Below are positions 57,401 to 64,000 of a stretch of DNA of 64,000 nucleotides, piece by piece. The first letter of the stretch is position 1. Each line of letters begins with the position of its first letter. The notes beneath the pieces were generated by a model. It was not told the origin of the DNA. It ran no database searches and saw only the letters and a list, made by a program, of their open reading frames with translations. The position numbers and the translations under genes are program-made. The stretch is taken from the NCBI GenBank assembly GCA_025200525.1, contig CM045758.1, positions 1,426,001 to 1,490,000 on the forward strand, written 5' to 3'. Origin of the DNA: Camellia lanceoleosa. Taxonomy: Eukaryota; Streptophyta; Magnoliopsida; Ericales; Theaceae.

Positions 57401-58630
57401 CATCTTCAAAGGCCAACAGAAAAATTAAATTGCAATCTATGCAATACATGATGTATGGTAATGCTCTCTACAAAAGAGGGGGAGATGATTTGTTGCTGGA
57501 ATGTTTAAGCCCAAAAGAAGCATTGACAGCTATGGCTGAGGTTCATGAAGGCATTTGTGGTGCTCATCAACCTGGTGTGAAGATGAGATGGTTGCTTCAA
57601 AGACATTCCTACTATTGGCCAACTATCCTTAAAGACTGCATAGAGTATGTAAGAGGTTGCCAGGCATGTCAAAAGCATGGCATAATAAGGCATGTGCCTA
57701 TAACTGACCTGCACGCAGTAGTGAAGCCTTGGCCATTTAGAGGATAGGCCATGGCTATGATAGGGAAAATACACCCACTCTCTTTGAAGCATCATTGTTT
57801 CATTTTAGTGGCCACTGATTACTTCACTAAGTGGGTCGAAGTTAAGCTATACAAAGCTATAGACCAAACTGAGGTCATTGGATTCATTAAGGATTTAATC
57901 CATAGATTTGGTATTCCACAGACTATAACTGTTGATAATGGGACAGTATTCGATGGGAAAATAGTAAAGTCTTTTGTGGCAGAGTTTGGAATTAACCTTG
58001 TTAATTCCACCCCCCTATTATGCACAAGCCAATGGTCAAGCTGAATCATCCAATATATCCTTGAAAAAAGGAATACAAACGGTTGTGGAAGACAATCCTA
58101 GGGATTGGCATAACTTATTGTTGGATGTATTGTGGGCTTATAGAACTTTCCCAAGGTCAAGCACTGGAGTCACTCCTTATGCCTCAGTATATGGGCATGA
58201 TGCAGTGTTACCTGTGGAAATTAATGTTAAGTCCTTGAGGGTAAGATGCCAAGATCAGTTAGATCTTGAGCAATACCATCAGAGTATGTGCTTGGAGTTA
58301 GAAAGCATAGATGAAGTTAGAATTCTGGCATTAAATAGCATTCTTTTTCAAAAGAAGAAAGCAGCCAAAAACTATAATAAAAAAGTCAAACACATTGGCT
58401 TTGATGAAGGTGATTTGGTATGGAAGACAATACTCCCAATAGGGATTAAAAGCCATAAGTTTGGCAAATGGTCACCTAACTGGGAAGGACCATATCAAGT
58501 TCATAGAGTCCTGCCTTTTGGAGCATACCATTTGAGAAATTTGAATGGATATGTACATTCCAAAAAGATTAATGACAGATATTTGAAGCCTTATTTTCCA
58601 ACTATATGGGAAACACAAGGAATAGAATAA
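54456..58630 (+). pseudogene. pol of the Tat/Ogre-like element (protease, RT, two RNase H, integrase)
   Basis: Aspartic protease VDNGAAVNLLP (54459) with LLGRD at its end. Reverse transcriptase at 55426-56271 with RVCIDFRNLN, MPFGLKNAGATYQRAMN and YIDDIVVKS (active-site codons 56002-56013). Gypsy RNase H at about 56317-56815. A second RNase H at 56860-57100 (MWFDGS, NNQAEYEALIMGLEI, FGDSQLVVNQ) as in the Tat lineage. Integrase zinc finger HEGICGAHQPG...CQACQK (57541-57675), core VATDYFTKWVE, VDNGTVFDG and QANGQAESSN, and a C-terminal WEGPYQVHRVLPFGAYHL. Frame changes: near 54985, and at a C6 run near 58009-58014. Most stops are single-transition changes. Ends with TAA 58628-58630. Confidence 0.93.
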
Positions 58631-58793
58631 ATGTTAAGTAAAAGAACATGAGAATATTCAAATGATAAATAAGAATTTGCTTTTCATAAAGAATTGAATA
58701 CAAGTCATTACAATGTCTCAGTTGTTCTTTTACAATAGATGTTCTATTCTTAAATGATGAGAAAAACTGGATGGCTGTGGTCATTTCCTGCTT

Positions 58794-61700
58794 TCAGTCG
58801 GCCAGTCCTTGATTGGTAATCTGCAACTTGGTGTCAGTTCGGATTAAGGCCTGGTTAACTGCGGAGAGCTCCTCTTCAAGTTGAGCTTTCTTCTCCAGTA
58901 GTTGAGTTCGAAAGTGGGAGATAGAGGAATGTTGTTCCTTTAGCTCTGATACTTCAGTATGTACTGTGGAAACAAAGTTCTAGTCTTTAATCAATTTCTC
59001 CTCTGCAGCCTTGGCAGCATGGCAAATGTTGATGTAAAAGTCAATAGTGGCTGCTGCCTGAGATAAATGACTTGAGACATTCATGCCAGATTGCTCAATG
59101 ATTTTGCAGCACTGAAGGAAGCCATTTCTTATTATAGGCCTCTGTAAGGCCTCAAAAGGGATCCTCGAAAATGATGTCAATAGCTCCAGATAGCTGTCCA
59201 AGTCTATCAGAGGCAAAGAAGTCTTACTACTGGTGGAAGAACTCTAAAAAATTTCTAGCAAGGAATCAGCCAGAACTAATGGCTCAGTCTCATCATTAGC
59301 AATTGGTGAAGTGGAAGGTATGTCGAAAAGACTAGCTAGTCTCACTTCGAAGATGTCTACCTTATCCATGGACATGAAGGGCGCAGAAAGAGCTTTGGTG
59401 GAAGGCATAAAGGACTGTATAGAGATAGGAGAAATGGGTAGAGCATCTTCAGCAGTTTCTATGGTTCTAGCCACCAATAGATCGAGGGAAGAGGGGCTGG
59501 AACTAGGTAGAGGTGATAAACCATGAGTTGGAGAGCTACTAGTACCCTTTATAGAAGAATCAGCTACCATCAAAGAGGAAGTAGTAGCTGGAGTGTCCTT
59601 AGGAGGGGAAGGAAAAGTAAGGCTCGAAAGAGAACTAAATTAAGAAAAATCAAAAGACAAATAAGGGAGATATGGGGTTAAGCCAGAAGGAAAAGGAGCA
59701 TGAATACTTGGCCTTAGGAAGGGTATAGAAAATATAGAGCCTGGAAGTGGCAGAATTATTTGAATGGTCTCCACATCTTGAGTTTGTTCCACTTCAACTG
59801 AAACTGAGGGAGTCTTTATTTGAAGAATAGACTCAGTAGTTGTTGCTGCAAAAGAAGAAGTACAAAGTAATGTCAAGTCTCAATACCAAGAAATTGACAA
59901 GGAAAGAGAATAGAGACATGAAAGAAGTTACTTGTCTTAGAAGTGGTAGCAACAATGGAAGGGCTGCGAAGAGAATAGTGTTCAGCAATATGCGGCCTTC
60001 TTCCAGTTTCTCTTCGGATTGCAGTAACAGCAGAAGCTTCATCTCTTAACATTTGTTGCTGCCGCTTTTTTTCAACTCTCTGAAAAACAATTATGGCCTT
60101 AGAATGTTCCTACTTTACTGCCTTGGCAGCTGTCTCATGAATAGGGTCTTCGACCAAATCAGAAGGGGAGACAGTCATCTTCCTTATCTTTTTTCTCTGT
60201 ATTGGTATTTCCTGCTCCTTCTCAATTTCTCTCTCTTCAATCTGGGATTCAGATTCCTCAGAAGTGAGTTCCTCTTCTACTACTTTGGCAGTTGTCTCAT
60301 GAGTGGGATCTTGAACCAAATCAGAAGAAGAGACAGCCATTCTCTTTCTTCTTTCTAAGGGTGTCTCTTGCTTTTGCTCTGCTTCTTCTTCTTCTGCTGC
60401 CTGAACTTCAGGTGCTTCATTTTCAGGATCGAGCAAAAGTTTCCTTTTCTTCTTTTGCTGTTTGCTCCTGAGAAGATTTAAAGCTTGGGTCTTCTGATGA
60501 GAGTCTCCCTGTGAAGCACCCGTACCACCTTCACAAAAGAAGAACTAAAGATCAAGCTAAAAAGCATTATAAAAAAAAGGGGGGCAAAAAGAGAAGAAAC
60601 AAGGGTATGTACCTTTCTTCGAGGCAGCCCGAGTAACTCTAGGAGGAGTGGAGGCAGTAGGAGTAGACTGTGTGGTGGCAGGCATAGGAACTGAAGTGGT
60701 AAGAGCAGTGGAAGAAGTGACAACTCCAGCTCCTTTGGGCTTGGATTGGGGCACATCCAGCACCATTAATAAGTCTTGAGGAGCAATGGCCAAGTATACT
60801 TCCATATTGGTCACCTACCAGTTTTGGTACCTCTTCAATAGGTTACCTTGAGGAATGAAAGGGGTATATTCAAAATCGATCAAGTCCTGTATAAACTTAG
60901 AAGTTGCCTCTTCTAGTCTGGACCTTCGAACCTTTAAATCCCAGCTGGTAAGACTTAGATTGGTGTTACTGTAGAGAGGTATTGGGACCCCTTGTGAGAA
61001 GCCAAATTATCTAGCAAATTAAGCAGGATAATAGGGCTCAGCAATGCATTTGTAGGCTCTAGGGTTTATAGTCCCAATGAATAACTCCTTGGGAATCAGA
61101 ATAGAAGCCCATATATCCTTGTGAGGAGGTGAAGCACAGAACCTATCACTTAGAAAATTCTTCAACCAAGATGGGCCAATAATAATGGGTTCGAAAGGAC
61201 GAAAGTTGTAAGAAGGAAGGGAAGCTGGAAGTTGGTGGAAGAAAGAGAAGTAAAAAGCAAAGGTAGAAGGATAAAGTGAAGTATTGGCTAGCCTTATGCC
61301 ATGAGTAGGAGGGTTTGGCTCAAAAAATTTAAGGTACTTAGATTGTAGCTCAGCAAAATAAGCAAAAAGCCAAAGCTGAAGTATCCAAAATGGACCCCCT
61401 TGATTGGCATCCAAGGGTTTCTCACAAAAAAGAGAACAAGCTTTATATGCATGACCTAGAACGTATGGAGCTAAGGCTACCTTTTTCTGTAGGACAAGGG
61501 CTTTGGCAAGAAGGGCAAATTCGGGCATGATTCTTTGAGAAGAAGTGCAGAAAAGGAATTTGTAAAGCCAATATAGTATGAAAGAAAAGAATTCCCTATC
61601 AGTTACAGGGCCTTCCCTTCTATTCTTAGCCTTGACAAAGTCACTGTAGGATGAGTTAAGGGAGGGGAGGGAAAATGGGATTGGTAGGTCAGGATAATCT

Positions 61701-62260
61701 GGTCCAATGGGGGTACCAATGAGGGACAATCATAATAGATGACAAATATCAAGAACAATAGGAGTCATCATCCCACATCTGAATTGGAAGAAATTAAAGG
61801 CAGAATTCCAGAAGCAAGGGGCAGCAGGTATTAAGAAAGGGTCCTCTGAGATAGTAAACCTGGATAGTTGGAGGGCATCGAGAAGGCAGAGCTCTTGAAG
61901 GTCCAAAGTCCTATCAGGGACAACGCGATCATACCATTCTTGCCACTCCGGTCTCATCGTGGGCCAGCATCGGTGAGGGCGGTTCATCCTCCAGGTTCCC
62001 CAGTCAAGACCACCTTCGTAAAGGAGACAATGGTCTTCTAGACGTGGATATAACGCTGGAAGCTCAGTAAGAATCTCCTTGAAGATGGGCCCAAGCACAT
62101 AGTCATGTTGCTTATGATATCGAAGGATGAAGATGCGTCCGTCGATGGCGCTTTTCTCACCGGCCTTGTACTTTTCACATTCTGCCTCAATAATCCTTTT
62201 TAGGGTTACAGACGGGCTCGCACGCTCTACGACTGGTACTTTCAATGAAGAAGAAGCCAT
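58794..62260 (-). pseudogene. Antisense three-exon gene, plant-mobile-domain-like protein
   Basis: On the strand opposite pol, between integrase and the missing 3' LTR. Three exons join with GT-AG junctions and matching phases: 62260-60613, 60528-59932 and 59845-58794, making 1,099 codons including the terminal TGA. N-terminal half: MASSSLKVPVVERASPSVTL, LRYHKQHDYVLGPIF, and about residues 149-176 CFWNSAFNFFQFRCGMMTPI then VLDICHLL. This W/F..F.F..GMMTP..LD pattern resembles the plant mobile domain (MAIN/MAIL1-type, 'aminotransferase-like'). Middle: proline/threonine-rich, then charged, with two imperfect repeats of about 50 residues (MAVSSSDLVQDPTHETTAK and MTVSPSDLVEDPIHETAAK). C-terminus: coiled-coil (LEKKAQLEEELSAVNQ). 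Eight in-frame stops (61730, 61019, 61007, 60815, 60110, 59640, 59244, 58980) interrupt it; no frameshift was found. Function of such ORFs in Tat elements is unknown. Confidence 0.75.
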
Positions 62261-63082
62261 TGATAGAAAGCTTTCTCAGAGGACGAAGTTGGGAAAGGGA
62301 GTAGAGAGAAGTGGAAGGTCGGTAGAGATAAAGGCTTTGTGTAATAGGGAAACGAGTGATTTCAGAACACGAAATAAAAGGGTTTTAAAGACCGTTGTGT
62401 CTGGAAAATATATCGTGTAATTCGTAAAGTACTAAAAATACAGATACGAAGAGTTTCCTTCAATATTAATGCTTTTGGAGGGAAAAACACATCCTAGATG
62501 TTGATGCCAGTTTCGAAATAAAATATTTGGGTTCGAAACCAGATTTTGGCGCCAAAATTCAAATAACAACGGCTTCGAAATTGAGAAGCCAGCTTCGAAG
62601 CACATTTCATACCTAAGGATGTATGAATTCACAAGTATTTGTTTACTTCGAAGGGATTAAAGACCTGTTTTAAGTTTCTTAATAAGAATAATGTCCTTCG
62701 AAGCAAAACTTGATACCCCTTAAGGATGGCAATTGGTGTTCAAAACATCAAAACCAATAGTTGGTTTATACATACAGAAGAGATTGTCTTTTCGGACTAA
62801 AACAGTGCAGCCCTCAAAAGGGGTTTCCATATTTTTGAAGGTATGGATTGTTGTTCGAGACAAAAATGGTCAATTTAAAACTAATTGATCATACTAACCA
62901 TGACCATATGTTGGTTATGATTAAAATAAGCTTTAAGGGGTAAGACTGTTGAATTCGAAGCACTGATTTTAAATGAAATCAGCAAAAACTGTGAACTGTA
63001 TTCCATAAATTAGAAAAGTTCATGTTGGTATGTTAGTGTTTCATTTAAACCAATTGAGTCCAGATTCGAAGGATGAAATTGT
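62261..63082 (-). promoter_or_regulatory. Upstream region of the antisense gene with nine TTCGAA palindromes
   Basis: No coding sequence recognised. TTCGAA starts at 62512, 62532, 62574, 62594, 62647, 62697, 62954, 63065 and 63087 (the last just inside the neighbouring ORF). Three repeat the form CTTCGAAG or GATTCGAAG. The region should contain the promoter of the gene starting at 62260 and the 3' end of the next antisense gene. Confidence 0.55.
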
Positions 63083-64000
63083 TCAGTTCGAAGCCCTAAA
63101 TTTGCTTTTAAAGAAAAACGGAGACAAGATCAAACAAACAGAGGGAAAAGTCTTAGTTGTATTAAAGCAAAAACAATTACATCGAATGACCTTCTTTGGG
63201 TACAAATTCAAGTTCATAAAAATAAGGAATAGAATAAATAACAAATCATGGAATTTGGTCCAACTATGATCAATGAATTTCTGTTCTCTCTTTATTCTAT
63301 CTTCTATTTCTTCTAGGATTGGCTGCTGAAGTTGATGTGCTCTCGCTTCATAGAAGAGCTCTTCAGCCTTTATTTCGAACGTTGTTTCTCTCAACCCTTG
63401 TTCCAACTCGTCCATATCCAAGTCATCCCAGTACACAAAATCTTTATTCTTGAAGTTATCGAATTCTAAAATGAGGTTCTCTACTTCGTACTGGGCATGA
63501 ACTCGAAGGGATGAGAGTTGGTCCAAAGATTGAGTGGTGGCCACAGAAGTTCGATGCCAGTGAAGAAGCAATAGGAGTTGGTCCAAAAACATGTGAAGCT
63601 CTGCTTGGGCGAGGGGGCTGAGGATGTGACCCCGAGTTAGAATGTCACAAGCCCATCGAAGATTCTTGAGAGGGATGTTGTCCTCAAGAACATTGAAAGG
63701 CAAGTGAGAGAAGGCCGCAAAAAGAAGTTGGGCTTGCTTCCGCTCAGTTGGAGAAGGGAAAGGTGGAGGCTTGTAAGGAGGAAAGACCTTATCCGTAGAG
63801 AGGGCAAGCCTCAGTCTCTCTGTCCAGCAAGGATTTGGCGGAGGAGGAGGAGGTATGGAAGCTTCCACTTCAGGAGAAGGAGCAAGGGCAGAAGAAACAA
63901 GGGCATCAATATAATCGAGCCAGTCAGAAGATCAAAGTTTCGCTTTCTGGGCTAAGAACGATGGATTGTACCCTTGTGCCTCTTCTGGGCGTTGGGTTGC
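63083..64000 (-). CDS. Second antisense gene of the gypsy element, C-terminal part (5' end outside window)
   Basis: A minus-strand frame enters at the right edge (AQGYNPSFLAQKAKL, one TGA near 63929, then SSDWLDYIDALVSSALAPSP) and runs to 63083. It includes a proline stretch (IPPPPPPNP), LLFAAFSHLPFNVLEDNIPL and a predicted helical, acidic segment (YWDDLDMDELEQGLRETTFE, KAEELFYEARAHQLQQP). The LFxxFSxxPFxxL pattern and the following cysteine and helices parallel the C-terminal module of the neighbouring antisense gene (LLTSFSRIPFEALQRPIIR). The hydrophobic tail after about 63260 is probably not real protein, so the natural end may be a splice site or an earlier stop. It may be the tail of a second plant-mobile-domain-type gene. 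Confidence 0.5.

Larger units (their letters stand above)
50093..64000 (+). mobile_element. Tat/Ogre-like Ty3/gypsy LTR retrotransposon with antisense genes (3' end outside window)
   Basis: The 5' LTR at 50093-50853 starts TGTTGGCT and ends AGCCAACA. A few bases on, TGGCACGCCCAGTGGGAC (50862-50879) is a plausible primer-binding site. gag-pro-pol runs on + to 58630. Between pol and the unseen 3' LTR lie at least two antisense genes. No second copy of the LTR start appears before 64000, so the element exceeds 13.9 kb. Great length, two RNase H domains and antisense ORFs downstream of pol all fit the Tat lineage (Ogre, Grande, Retand). Confidence 0.88.

Noticed and set aside
62949..63035. TGTTG words as the start of the 3' LTR
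   Set aside because: They do not continue like the 5' LTR (TGTTGGCTACATATTTT), so the 3' LTR is not in the window.

Overview
The window is nuclear DNA of a flowering plant, most likely a woody eudicot. The evidence is GT-AG introns, an AT-rich background full of MITEs, LINEs and LTR retrotransposons, and four recognisable plant genes. The FT gene starts MPRDRDPL, as FT proteins of many trees do, but I cannot fix the family or genus.

Left half (1-29,400), host genes. 1-14,992 (+) is the 3' nine-tenths of the gene for V-ATPase subunit H, ten visible exons. Its 6.2-kb third intron holds a TIR transposon, an antisense LINE wreck and three MITEs. Its eighth intron holds a young, complete LTR element (10,357-13,589; TSD CTAAT). 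That element has no gag or pol. It carries a chimera of S-adenosylmethionine decarboxylase (sense) interrupted by cystathionine gamma-synthase (antisense, intronless), followed by an unidentified antisense ORF and tandem repeats. 16,394-16,969 (+) is a small four-helix membrane protein preceded by three mitosis-type MSA elements. 19,243-22,401 (-) is plastid stearoyl-ACP desaturase, three exons. 26,034-29,356 (-) is a FLOWERING LOCUS T gene with the canonical four exons, but exon 1 has an exact 15-bp in-frame duplication.

Middle (29,400-50,090), gene-poor. It holds a decayed Copia element with both LTRs (35,762-40,224), a 5'-truncated LINE (about 40,260-45,480) split by a 2.5-kb solo LTR (42,683-45,167) rich in GCTCGAGC palindromes, two copies of a foldback family, hairpin MITEs and microsatellites.

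Right (50,093 to beyond 64,000): a large Tat/Ogre-like Ty3/gypsy element with a 761-bp 5' LTR, gag, protease, RT, two RNase H domains and integrase on +. On the opposite strand is a three-exon gene for a plant-mobile-domain-like protein (58,794-62,260) that keeps frame over about 1,098 codons and carries eight stops, each explicable by one C-to-T change. Upstream of it is a 580-bp stretch with nine TTCGAA palindromes. A second antisense gene with a similar C-terminal module runs off the end of the window. The 3' LTR is not in the window.

The host genes look like unrelated neighbours, not a pathway cluster. The most unusual material is the methionine/polyamine gene chimera inside the young LTR element, the FT duplication, and the antisense gene system of the Tat-like element.
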